Shown: one piece after another, positions 26,405-34,841 of the stretch | Position numbering within the stretch: position 1 is the first letter of the stretch | Layout of the letters: the number at the start of each line of letters is the position of its first letter | Assembly (NCBI GenBank): GCA_945897885.1 | Contig: CAMDGU010000017.1 | Location: 1 to 49,231 of the forward strand | Source: Chitinophaga pinensis | Lineage (GTDB): Bacteria; Bacteroidota; Bacteroidia; NS11-12g; UBA9320 | Direction: 5' to 3' | Length of the DNA: 49,231 nt | The notes under the pieces: model-generated | Told to the model about the DNA's origin: nothing | Database searches by the model: none | Seen by the model: only the letters and a program-made list of their open reading frames with translations | Position numbers and translations under genes: made by a program

Positions 26405-26461
26405 GATTGAGAAACGGAATACATGAAACGGCTGGAAACGGTGGACAGGGACAAATTATAA
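26405..26461 (+). pseudogene. Third, very short copy of the dnaE 3' end
   Basis: The 15 codons EYMKRLETVDRDKL-stop match the end of the polymerase (EYMKRLATVDRET). Bases upstream to about 26405 still align weakly with a small indel. No longer coding stretch precedes it. It marks the far side of the SRAP gene and is directly followed by the palindromic repeat cluster. Confidence 0.75.
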
Positions 26462-26469
26462 ATTGGGTA

Positions 26470-26691
26470 GCCCCTACGGGGCAAAAAAACACAAATTGCT
26501 TTTTCTACAAATAGGTAGCCCTTACAGGGCATTGGGTTGATAATTTTTACAATTGCTTTTTAATACCTTATGGTAATTGTGCTCTCAGCCCTAAAGGGAA
26601 TTAAATTGAAGATTTTTTTAAAATGAAATGCCGCATAGCGGCTAACTGTTTGTAGAAGATTATTTGAATCTAATTTATGCCCCGTAGGGGC
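26470..26691. repeat. Array of REP-like short palindromes
   Basis: Palindromes of the form GCCCC-n3-GGGGC lie at 26470-26482, 26518-26530, 26630-26642 and 26679-26691, with a degenerate one at 26588-26599. The first two are preceded by ggTA and the last is followed by TAccc, so the ends of the array face inwards. The loops and arms vary while pairing is kept (CCCCTACGGGG, CCCTTACAGGG, CCGCATAGCGG). The 420-base gap 26462-26881 otherwise holds only AT-rich DNA and a promoter box. Confidence 0.75.
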
Positions 26692-26863
26692 TACCCAAAT
26701 AGCGGAAGTATTAATACCATTTCATTTCCCCTTTACCGAAATAAAATAGTTTAGTGGATTTTTGCAAAAAAGACTTACTTTTTTGAATACTTAAAAACGA
26801 CTAGCGAAATAAATAGGAACATACCTTTAGATAATGCTATCTAATCGGAGATAAATCAATCTC

Positions 26864-26871
26864 TATATTTG
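26864..26871 (+). promoter_or_regulatory. Candidate -7 box before lipoprotein gene
   Basis: TATATTTG fits the TAnnTTTG consensus and lies only 10 bases before the TTG start at 26882, suggesting a very short or absent leader. Confidence 0.45.
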
Positions 26872-26881
26872 CAATCACATT

Positions 26882-28003
26882 TTGAAAGTCTTTTTAGCTA
26901 TAGTTTTACCCCTCCTGCTTATATCCTGCCATAGCGGTAAAAGGTTAGTAACTGCGCATCATCAAGAATATTGCCATCCTGTAGAACCCACTAGAAATTA
27001 CAATGTTACAGTAACTTCGGTTCAGCATACCTACAGAGAATTTTTATTTGATTTATCAAAAGAAGGTCAAGGAGGGGAAGGTTATAAGCGAATTGAAATA
27101 CAGCCGGATTTGGGCGAAGGTAATTTGGTAAGTGTTTTTGAAAGGGACGTATTTATTACCAGTTTTTATAGCAAAAATTATTGCATTATCAGCCCAAAGA
27201 TTGCGATCTATCATCCAAACATGCAGCTATCAAGCATTGAGGAACTGGCCGATACCTTTAGCTCAAACAATAAAAACATAACCGGCTATTTTTATTTTTT
27301 TAAAGCTTTGAGACATGGTAAAAGCCTGTATTATTGGCCCAATGGAAACTTAGCCGGCATTACATATTATCGCCATGGGCTAAATGACACATTTGATAAA
27401 GCTTGGTACAGCAATAAAAATTTATATTATAACCGGCACAAGGATACCCAAAGCTACTATAACGAAGATGGAACATTGTTGACTAAGGAATATTATAAAA
27501 CCATAGGGAAAAACAAATTTTATTCGCAATACCTCTATTGGCCAAATGGAAAATTAAGGACTGAAAAATACTATACCAACAACACGGAGTGGATTCGCCG
27601 CCATATTTGGGTGGAGTACAATGTGAAAGGCAAGGTTATTAAAAAGACAGAATACAAAGCCGACAATCAACCTATGGCCATATCCCCCGATCATGATGAA
27701 CCCATTTATGCAACGGTTGAAACATTGCCCTGTGATTTTGAAAAAAACATATCCGATGGCCTTAAGGCTATTTTACTAAAACAAACCATTACCAAGGGTG
27801 GAAAACATGAACTCAGATTTTCGGTTAAAAATGGGATAGTTAGTTTTGAAGGAATAACCGGTAATGGGGGAAATCAATTGGCAGGTTATATTGAAAAAGA
27901 GTTGCAAAACTGGTATTGTACCGACCCTGAAAATAAAAACCGGAGCGGTAATATGTATGTTACTAACGATTTTTATAAGGTTAATTTTTGGATTGAAGAG
28001 TAA
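26882..28003 (+). CDS. MORN/YwqK-like repeat lipoprotein
   Basis: A 373-residue protein starting at TTG 26882. The signal peptide ends in the lipobox LLISC with lipidation at Cys16. The middle (about 130-260) carries degenerate MORN_2/YwqK-type repeats: YYWPNGNLAGITYY, YYNEDGTLLTKEYY and YLYWPNGKLRTEKYY. The C-terminal 100 residues resemble a small beta-rich energy-transducer-like domain but show no diagnostic motif. It is expected in the periplasm or on the outer membrane. Similar proteins are often labelled YwqK antitoxins by homology, without evidence of that role here. Confidence 0.7.
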   Translation: MKVFLAIVLPLLLISCHSGKRLVTAHHQEYCHPVEPTRNYNVTVTSVQHTYREFLFDLSKEGQGGEGYKRIEIQPDLGEGNLVSVFERDVFITSFYSKNYCIISPKIAIYHPNMQLSSIEELADTFSSNNKNITGYFYFFKALRHGKSLYYWPNGNLAGITYYRHGLNDTFDKAWYSNKNLYYNRHKDTQSYYNEDGTLLTKEYYKTIGKNKFYSQYLYWPNGKLRTEKYYTNNTEWIRRHIWVEYNVKGKVIKKTEYKADNQPMAISPDHDEPIYATVETLPCDFEKNISDGLKAILLKQTITKGGKHELRFSVKNGIVSFEGITGNGGNQLAGYIEKELQNWYCTDPENKNRSGNMYVTNDFYKVNFWIEE

Positions 28004-28106
28004 TTCAATATATGCACCAAAAGCCAGATTAGCAATGAAACATGATTCTAATCAACCTGAAGCAAGCATAAAAAATTTGTAACTAACTTAGCTGCCAATT
28101 CCACAC

Positions 28107-29783
28107 ATGGAAATTTTTTTTCCCATATTAAGACTTTTGGCAGGTATTGGCATGTTTCTTTTTGCTATGTACTTGATAGAGGAATCGTTAAAAAATCTTT
28201 CAGGTCGAAATTTCAAACTCTTTTTACAGCGAATTACTAAAAACAACTTGGGCGCTGTGGCTGGTGGGGCTATTGTTACCGGGGTGCTTCAAAGCAGTTC
28301 AATGGTTTCGCTTATGGTATTGGCATTTGTAGGTGCCGGCATATTTACCATGAAAAATGCTTTGGCTATTATACTTGGTGCCAATTTGGGAACCACTATT
28401 GATAGCTGGATAGTAGCCACCCTAGGATTTAAAGTTACTATTGAAATAATGGCATATCCTGCTATTTGTGTTGGTGGTTTTTTGTTGTTTATGGTTGGCA
28501 GTCGCAAGGTTTATAAGTATATTTCATACTTTCTTTTGGGCTTTGGCCTCCTTTTTATAGGGCTCTCCTTTATGAAAACTGCCATGGAAGCACAAACGTT
28601 TGATTTTGCAAAGTATGAATCACTTCCGGTTATTGCTTTTTTATTCATTGGTTTTGTAATAACCCTTATTGTTCAGTCAAGTTCAGTAACCATGGCCCTG
28701 GCACTAAGTGCTTTGCATTCCAATTCAATTGGTTTTTTAGCAGCGGCAGCCATTGTGCTGGGTTCGGAAACAGGAACCACCATTAAAATAGTGATTGGTG
28801 CCATCGGTGGAAATGCTACAAAAAAACAAGTGGCAGCAGGCAATTTTATTTTCAATGTACTTTTAACCGTTGTGGCGTTTGTTTTTATAAACCCCATTCT
28901 TTTTTTAATTACCAATGTATTAGGCATAAAAGATCCATTGATTGGGTTAGTAACCTTTTCTACCTTTAATAACTTTTTAGGAATTATACTGTTTCTGCCT
29001 TTTCTTAATTTTTTTGAACGATTGTTTAAACAATTTTATAAAGATAGCTATACCCTAAATGCAGGATTTATTGGCCATGCCACTATAAATGAACCCGAAT
29101 CTGCCATTGACTTATTAAGGAAAGAAGCGGCCTATTTTATTCATAATTCTATGACTTATAATTTAGCTTCCTTTGAGATAGAAGCCAAGGAAATGAGAAA
29201 CGATGAAACCTATAAGAAACTTAATAAAAAGCGTGATTATTATGCCAAAACTCCCGAAGAAAAGTATGAATTTTTAAAGCATATGCAGGGTGAGTTGCAA
29301 GTATTTTATAGTAACCTTACCCCTAAAGTTCAGGGGGAGCAAACGATTCAGATAAACCAATTGGTATCGGCAGTTCGCAGTTCCATGCATTCGGTTAAAA
29401 GTATAAAGGATATACAAAGCAACATTACTAATTTAAGCCGATCATCAAAGGACATAAAGTTTGATTTTTTTGTAGAGCATAAAAAGGAAACAGAACAATT
29501 GTATCAAAAATTGAATGGTTTTATGATATCTAAAGATACAGCATCTTACCAAAAACTGGAAAGCGTTTTTAACGAAATAGAGCATAATTATTCATCAGCT
29601 TTAGATAATTTATATAAGTCGGCACTTGTAAAACCCATTGAAGATTTAGATTTTACAACGGCTATTAATTTTAATCGCGAACTCTTTACCTCCAATAAAG
29701 CCATGCTTGTGGCTGTAAAAGATTTTTTGCTAAATGAGAAGGATGCCGAAGCTTTTAATGAACTTCCGGTTTACCGCACTTAA
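28107..29783 (+). CDS. Na+/phosphate cotransporter with PhoU-like C-terminal domain
   Basis: A 558-residue protein of the NptA/Na_Pi_cotrans family. Two inverted-repeat transport halves each carry the hallmark QSSS motif (GVLQSSSMVSLMVLAF and LIVQSSSVTMALALSA). GANLGTTID and GSETGTTIK follow them, as expected for the substrate site. About eight membrane segments end near residue 310, and a helical PhoU-like cytoplasmic domain fills the rest. It should import inorganic phosphate with sodium across the inner membrane. It stands alone. Confidence 0.9.
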   Translation: MEIFFPILRLLAGIGMFLFAMYLIEESLKNLSGRNFKLFLQRITKNNLGAVAGGAIVTGVLQSSSMVSLMVLAFVGAGIFTMKNALAIILGANLGTTIDSWIVATLGFKVTIEIMAYPAICVGGFLLFMVGSRKVYKYISYFLLGFGLLFIGLSFMKTAMEAQTFDFAKYESLPVIAFLFIGFVITLIVQSSSVTMALALSALHSNSIGFLAAAAIVLGSETGTTIKIVIGAIGGNATKKQVAAGNFIFNVLLTVVAFVFINPILFLITNVLGIKDPLIGLVTFSTFNNFLGIILFLPFLNFFERLFKQFYKDSYTLNAGFIGHATINEPESAIDLLRKEAAYFIHNSMTYNLASFEIEAKEMRNDETYKKLNKKRDYYAKTPEEKYEFLKHMQGELQVFYSNLTPKVQGEQTIQINQLVSAVRSSMHSVKSIKDIQSNITNLSRSSKDIKFDFFVEHKKETEQLYQKLNGFMISKDTASYQKLESVFNEIEHNYSSALDNLYKSALVKPIEDLDFTTAINFNRELFTSNKAMLVAVKDFLLNEKDAEAFNELPVYRT

Positions 29784-29883
29784 GAAAATTTAACACCCTT
29801 TAATAACCATTTTAAAAAGATGATTTTGGTCAGTATTATATAAAGATTAAAAGGTCTTTATATTCTTTTATTGGAAAATCTTA

Positions 29884-29891
29884 TACATTTG
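29884..29891 (+). promoter_or_regulatory. Candidate -7 box for the five-gene catabolic operon
   Basis: TACATTTG matches TAnnTTTG and ends 17 bases before the ATG of the first operon gene. No well-spaced -33 TTG is obvious. Confidence 0.45.
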
Positions 29892-29908
29892 CAAAAACAA
29901 AATTTTTC

Positions 29909-31321
29909 ATGAAAGTAGAACAAATTTATACAGGATGTTTAGCTCACGCTGCTTACTATATAGAAAGTAATGGCGAAGCCGCAATCGTTGACCCATTGAG
30001 AGAAGTTCAACCTTACATTGACCGAGCCGCAAAAGACAATGCCAAAATAAAGTACGTTTTTGAAACTCATTTTCATGCCGATTTTGTTAGTGGACACATT
30101 GATTTAGCCAAAAAAACAGGCGCACAAATTATCTATGGCCCTACTGCCCAACCGGGATTTGATGCCATAGTTGCCGAAGATAATCAGGTGTTTCATGTTG
30201 GAAAATATTCAGTAAAAGCCATCCATACTCCGGGTCATACTTTAGAAAGTACTACCTATTTATTAATTGATGAAAATGGCAAAGAACACGGAATTATTTC
30301 AGGAGACACTTTATTTATTGGTGATGTAGGACGTCCCGATTTAGCGCAGCATGTAATTGCTGAATTGACGGAAGAAAAACTGGCAGGAATGCTTTTCGAT
30401 TCGCTTCGTAATAAAATAATGCCATTGAGTGATGACCTTATTGTTTACCCAAACCATGGCGCAGGAAGTGCTTGCGGCAAAAACATGAGTAAGGAAACAA
30501 CGGATACATTGGGCCACCAAAAACAGGTGAATTATGCCTTGAATCCTGAATTAACGAAGGACGAATTTATAAAGGTTTTATTAGATGGATTAGCTCCACC
30601 TCCCGGATATTTCCCAAGCAATGTATTGTTAAATATTAAAGGGTATGAAAGTTTTGATGATGTGATTAAAAGAGGGCTTCAACCTTTAAATGTTTATGAA
30701 TTTGAAATTTTAAATCACGAACGGAATGTTATGATTTTGGATACCCGAAATGCGGAAGATTTTTCAAAAGGATTTATTCCTCATAGCGTAAACATTGGTT
30801 TGGATGGAAGTTTTGCACAGTGGGTTGGTGAAATGATAAGTGATATTAATCAGAAAATGCTTTTGATTACAGAAGAAGGAAGGGAAGAGGAAGCCATTAC
30901 CCGCCTTGCACGGGTAGGTTATGATGGGGTTGTAGGATATTTAAAAGGTGGTTTTGATGCATGGAAAAAAGCAGAAAAACCAATGGAAACCATTCATAGA
31001 ATTAGTGTTGAAGAATTTGAAAAGCAATATGCTGCAAAACCAATGGTTATTGATGTGCGCAAGAAAAGCGAATTTAAATCGGAACATGTAGTGGATGCCA
31101 TTAATATTCCGGCTAATCAATTAACAAAAAATTTAGCACAAATACCTAAGGAAACTCCATTCATAGTGCACTGTGCAGGAGGTTATCGCAGTATGATTGT
31201 TGCGTCAATTCTTAAACAAAATGGGTGGGAAAATTTTACAGAAGTAAGAGGTGGTTTTGCTGCCATATCCAAAACCCAAGTACCAACCACAGATTACGTT
31301 TGCCCAACCACATTATTATAA
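29909..31321 (+). CDS. Persulfide dioxygenase-like MBL-fold protein with two rhodanese domains
   Basis: A 470-residue protein. Residues 1 to about 245 are a metallo-beta-lactamase fold of the ETHE1/glyoxalase II-like type, with His54, His56 and Asp58 in ETHFHADFVSGH and GDTLFIGDVGRPD. Two rhodanese modules follow. The first (about 265-360) has no active-site Cys (LLITEEG). The second (about 370-460) keeps Cys422 in HCAGGYRSM. Such fusions oxidise glutathione or low-molecular-weight persulfides and move sulfane sulfur. It is the first gene of a tight operon, 19 bases before hmgA; why sulfur oxidation is tied to aromatic breakdown is unclear. Confidence 0.88.
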   Translation: MKVEQIYTGCLAHAAYYIESNGEAAIVDPLREVQPYIDRAAKDNAKIKYVFETHFHADFVSGHIDLAKKTGAQIIYGPTAQPGFDAIVAEDNQVFHVGKYSVKAIHTPGHTLESTTYLLIDENGKEHGIISGDTLFIGDVGRPDLAQHVIAELTEEKLAGMLFDSLRNKIMPLSDDLIVYPNHGAGSACGKNMSKETTDTLGHQKQVNYALNPELTKDEFIKVLLDGLAPPPGYFPSNVLLNIKGYESFDDVIKRGLQPLNVYEFEILNHERNVMILDTRNAEDFSKGFIPHSVNIGLDGSFAQWVGEMISDINQKMLLITEEGREEEAITRLARVGYDGVVGYLKGGFDAWKKAEKPMETIHRISVEEFEKQYAAKPMVIDVRKKSEFKSEHVVDAINIPANQLTKNLAQIPKETPFIVHCAGGYRSMIVASILKQNGWENFTEVRGGFAAISKTQVPTTDYVCPTTLL

Positions 31322-31340
31322 AAAATTAACTTTAAATTTT

Positions 31341-32504
31341 ATGCCAATATATCGCCAGGTAGGAAAAATACCCAACAAACGCCACGTTGTATTCCGTCAG
31401 CCAAACGGAAATTTGTATCATGAAGAATTATTCGGAACCGAAGGTTTTGCAGGAGTGTCATCGTTATTGTACCACCTTTATCCTCCAACAATTGTTAAAG
31501 AAAAAGGCCAGCCATACAGTATTAGGCCGGAAGTAGCCATTGAGGATAATTTACAAAACCGAAGTTATTTAGGTTTTGAAGCCACGCCCGAAGATGATTA
31601 TATCAAAAGCCGCAAAGTATTATTTGTTAATGATGACATGCACATTGGTATTGCCGCTCCGCGAAAAAGCGTGACCGATTATTTCTTTAAAAATGCCGAT
31701 GCCGATGAAATGATTTTTATACATAAAGGTTCTGGAAAATTGAGAACCATGTATGGCAAAATTGATTTTGAATATGGCGATTACCTTATAATTCCAAGAG
31801 GTACCACCTACCAAATGGAATTTGATACCGAAGAAAATAAATTATTATTTATTGAATCCTTCAGCGCTATTGAAACACCATCCAAATATAGAAACCAATA
31901 CGGCCAATTTTTGGAACATTCTCCATTTTGTGAAAGGGATTTAAAACTACCATACGACATGGAAACCCATGATGAAAAGGGAGAGTTTTTGATAAACATT
32001 AAAAAACGAGGTTTAATTTATCCTTACATTTATGAAACCCACCCATTTGATTTGGTAGGTTATGACGGGTGTTCGTATCCTTACGGAATCTCCATTCATA
32101 ATTTTGAACCAATTACCGGCAGAATACATATGCCACCTCCTATTCATCAGCAGTTTCAGGGAAATAACTTTGTAATTTGTTCCTTTGTGCCAAGGATGTA
32201 CGATTACCATCCACAGGCCGTTCCAGCACCATACCACCACAGTAATATTGATAGCGACGAACTTTTGTATTATGTGGCCGGCGATTTTATGAGCCGTAAC
32301 GATATTAAGCAAGGTCAAATTACACTTCACCCGGGAGGATTAACCCATGGGCCACATCCGGGAGCCATTGAGCGCAGCATTGGTAAAAAAGAAACCAACG
32401 AACTGGCTGTGATGATTGACCCGTTTAACCCAGTAAAAATAACCAAAGAAGCGTTAAACATTGAAATTAAAGATTACTACAAGTCATGGCACTATGATTT
32501 GTAA
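31341..32504 (+). CDS. hmgA: Homogentisate 1,2-dioxygenase
   Basis: The 387-residue enzyme starts at ATG 31341; longer in-frame starts would run back into the previous gene. The Fe(II) ligands appear as a His of the PYHHSNIDSDE segment (His299/300), Glu307 and His336 in LTHGPHPGAIE. The cupin-like N-terminal half includes GDYLIIPRGTTYQ. It opens the ring of homogentisate to maleylacetoacetate, the central step of tyrosine and phenylalanine catabolism. hpd follows 39 bases downstream and supplies its substrate. Confidence 0.92.
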   Translation: MPIYRQVGKIPNKRHVVFRQPNGNLYHEELFGTEGFAGVSSLLYHLYPPTIVKEKGQPYSIRPEVAIEDNLQNRSYLGFEATPEDDYIKSRKVLFVNDDMHIGIAAPRKSVTDYFFKNADADEMIFIHKGSGKLRTMYGKIDFEYGDYLIIPRGTTYQMEFDTEENKLLFIESFSAIETPSKYRNQYGQFLEHSPFCERDLKLPYDMETHDEKGEFLINIKKRGLIYPYIYETHPFDLVGYDGCSYPYGISIHNFEPITGRIHMPPPIHQQFQGNNFVICSFVPRMYDYHPQAVPAPYHHSNIDSDELLYYVAGDFMSRNDIKQGQITLHPGGLTHGPHPGAIERSIGKKETNELAVMIDPFNPVKITKEALNIEIKDYYKSWHYDL

Positions 32505-32543
32505 AATGAAAAATAAAAGGAAGAACAATTTTAAAAATTTAAA

Positions 32544-33704
32544 ATGAGCACACACGATTTAACCTCAGTTAAAAATTTTCAATACTCTGAATCAGAGAAA
32601 ATATTTTCAGAAGCCAAAGATTTTTTGCCAATAAACGGCACCGATTATGTAGAACTTTATGTTGGCAATGCCAAGCAAGCAGCCCATTATTACAAAACAG
32701 CATTTGGATTTCAGGATTTGGCCTATGCCGGACTAGAAACTGGAATCAGGGATAAAACCTCCTACGTTTTACAACAAGGCAAAATTCGGTTGGTTTTAAC
32801 GACCCCTTTTGAACCGGAAAGTGAAATTTCAAAGCATTTAACAAAACATGGCGACGGTGTAAAAGTGATAGCCCTTTGGGTAAATGATGCCTATGATGCC
32901 TTTGAGCAAACAGTTTCAAGAGGAGCTGTCCCCTATATTCAGCCCGAAACTATCGAAGATAAAGACGGAACCATTCGCCGATCAGGTATTCATACTTATG
33001 GTGATACTGTTCATATTTTTATTGAACGAAAAAACTATCATGGTGTGTTTTTGCCAGGCTATGAAAAACTGGAAACGGAATACAAACCCATTTCAACAGG
33101 CTTAAAATACATTGACCACATGGTGGGAAATGTGGAATTGGGAAATATGAATAAATGGGCCAATTTTTATGGTTCAGTAATGGGTTTTGCCAACTTGGTA
33201 ACCTTTGATGATAAAGATATTTCTACAGATTACACCGCCCTAATGAGTAAGGTAATGAGCAATGGAAATGGGTATATTAAATTTCCTATTAATGAACCTG
33301 CGGCAGGTAAAAAGAAATCTCAAATTGAAGAGTATTTGGATTTTCATAGAGGTCCAGGGTGTCAGCACATAGCAGTGGCAACAGATGACATTGTTTTCAC
33401 CATTTCAGAAATGCGCAAACGCGGTGTTGAATTTTTATATGTTCCCGGAACATATTACGATAGTGTTCTAGACAGAGTAGGAATAATTGAAGAAGATTTG
33501 AATGAATTGAAAAAATGGGGAATCATGGTAGATAGGGATGAGGAGGGATATTTATTGCAAATATTTACCAAACCTGTAGAAGATCGCCCGACTTTATTTT
33601 TCGAAATAATTCAAAGAAAGGGTGCTAAGTCATTTGGAAAAGGTAACTTTCAGGCCTTGTTTGAAAGCATAGAAGCGGAACAAGCAAGAAGAGGAACCCT
33701 TTAA
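32544..33704 (+). CDS. hpd: 4-hydroxyphenylpyruvate dioxygenase
   Basis: A 386-residue VOC-fold dioxygenase with the three Fe(II) ligands His192 (YIDHMVGNVELG), His275 (GPGCQHIAVATDDI) and Glu354 (TLFFEIIQRKG). The C-terminal helix (GNFQALFESIEAEQARRG) that closes the active site is complete. It turns 4-hydroxyphenylpyruvate into homogentisate, the substrate of the preceding gene's product. The spacing (39 bases before, 21 after) indicates one transcript. Confidence 0.95.
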   Translation: MSTHDLTSVKNFQYSESEKIFSEAKDFLPINGTDYVELYVGNAKQAAHYYKTAFGFQDLAYAGLETGIRDKTSYVLQQGKIRLVLTTPFEPESEISKHLTKHGDGVKVIALWVNDAYDAFEQTVSRGAVPYIQPETIEDKDGTIRRSGIHTYGDTVHIFIERKNYHGVFLPGYEKLETEYKPISTGLKYIDHMVGNVELGNMNKWANFYGSVMGFANLVTFDDKDISTDYTALMSKVMSNGNGYIKFPINEPAAGKKKSQIEEYLDFHRGPGCQHIAVATDDIVFTISEMRKRGVEFLYVPGTYYDSVLDRVGIIEEDLNELKKWGIMVDRDEEGYLLQIFTKPVEDRPTLFFEIIQRKGAKSFGKGNFQALFESIEAEQARRGTL

Positions 33705-33725
33705 CAAAAAAAACAAACAAAAAAC

Positions 33726-34823
33726 ATGGAAACAATTAAGTTTACAAATAGCAAAACAGAGGACAAAGATTTTGCTATGGCTCTAAGAAAAAATGTGAAT
33801 GAATATTTTAAAACCAATAAAATATCGACAAATGCCAATGCGGCAATGGTCATTAAAACGATTGTTTTAATAGCCATTTATGTGGTACCTTTCATAGTAT
33901 TGGTTACCACCCCGGTTTCTTTAACTATGGCCCTAATTTTGGTTATCATCATGGGAATTGGAATTGCCGGAGTAGGAATGGGCGTTATGCATGATGCCTG
34001 TCATGGTTCCTATTCAAAAAAACCTTGGGTTAATGATATGTTATCAGGGACCATCTATTTATTGGGTAGCAATATCGTTAATTGGAAAATCCAACACAAT
34101 GTCTTGCATCACACCTATACAAATATTTCAGGTTTTGATGAAGATATAGACGAAAAGGGACCGATTCGATTATCAGAAAATACACCTTTAAAGTGGTACC
34201 ACAAATACCAGTTTATTTATGCCTTCATCTTTTATGGTTTAATGACTTTAGTCTTATTATTTAATGATTTTATGCGTTTATTAAATTATAATAAAAAAGG
34301 ATTATTAGTAACACAAAATGTAAAAATTAGTGGTGAGTTTATTAAAATGTTTTTACGGAAATCAGCCTATCTCATAGTTGCTATTGGGTTACCATTATGG
34401 GTAACAAGTTTTACATGGTATCAAATATTAACAGGGTTTTTTATTATGCATTGGGTGGCTAGTATTATATTAAGTTTTGTTTTTCAAATGGCTCATGTGG
34501 TAGAAGGTGCAGACCAACCTACACCTGAATCTGAAATAAAAAACAATTGGTATGTTCACCAGTTCAATACCACATCTGACTTTGCCAGAAATAACAAAGT
34601 ATTGGGCTGGTATGTTGGAGGATTAAATTTTCAGATAGAACATCATCTTTTTCCAAATATTTGCCATATTCATTATCCTAAAATTGCCCCAATTGTAGAA
34701 AAAACAGCAAATGATTTTGGAATTAAATACAATCTAAAATCCACTTTTATAGATGCCATGGCTTCACATATCACTACGCTTAAAGAATTGGGTGCACACA
34801 CTAAGTTAAACCACGCTAATTAA
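33726..34823 (+). CDS. Membrane fatty acid desaturase
   Basis: A 365-residue integral membrane di-iron desaturase with the three histidine boxes HDACHGS, HNVLHHTY and QIEHHLFP. Two pairs of hydrophobic segments lie around 45-90 and 150-250. The QxxHH third box is typical of front-end acyl-CoA/acyl-lipid desaturases, but there is no fused cytochrome b5 domain. It adds a double bond to membrane fatty acids using O2. It sits inside the aromatic amino acid operon, 21 bases after hpd and 18 before the tryptophan dioxygenase. The shared feature may be oxygen dependence; any direct link is inferred. Confidence 0.88.
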   Translation: METIKFTNSKTEDKDFAMALRKNVNEYFKTNKISTNANAAMVIKTIVLIAIYVVPFIVLVTTPVSLTMALILVIIMGIGIAGVGMGVMHDACHGSYSKKPWVNDMLSGTIYLLGSNIVNWKIQHNVLHHTYTNISGFDEDIDEKGPIRLSENTPLKWYHKYQFIYAFIFYGLMTLVLLFNDFMRLLNYNKKGLLVTQNVKISGEFIKMFLRKSAYLIVAIGLPLWVTSFTWYQILTGFFIMHWVASIILSFVFQMAHVVEGADQPTPESEIKNNWYVHQFNTTSDFARNNKVLGWYVGGLNFQIEHHLFPNICHIHYPKIAPIVEKTANDFGIKYNLKSTFIDAMASHITTLKELGAHTKLNHAN

Positions 34824-34841
34824 ATAAAAACATAAACCTTT

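Noticed and set aside
31251-31340. Longer N-terminus for homogentisate dioxygenase
   Set aside because: It would overlap the 3' end of the preceding gene by 71 bases, and the family sequence begins at the ATG 31341.
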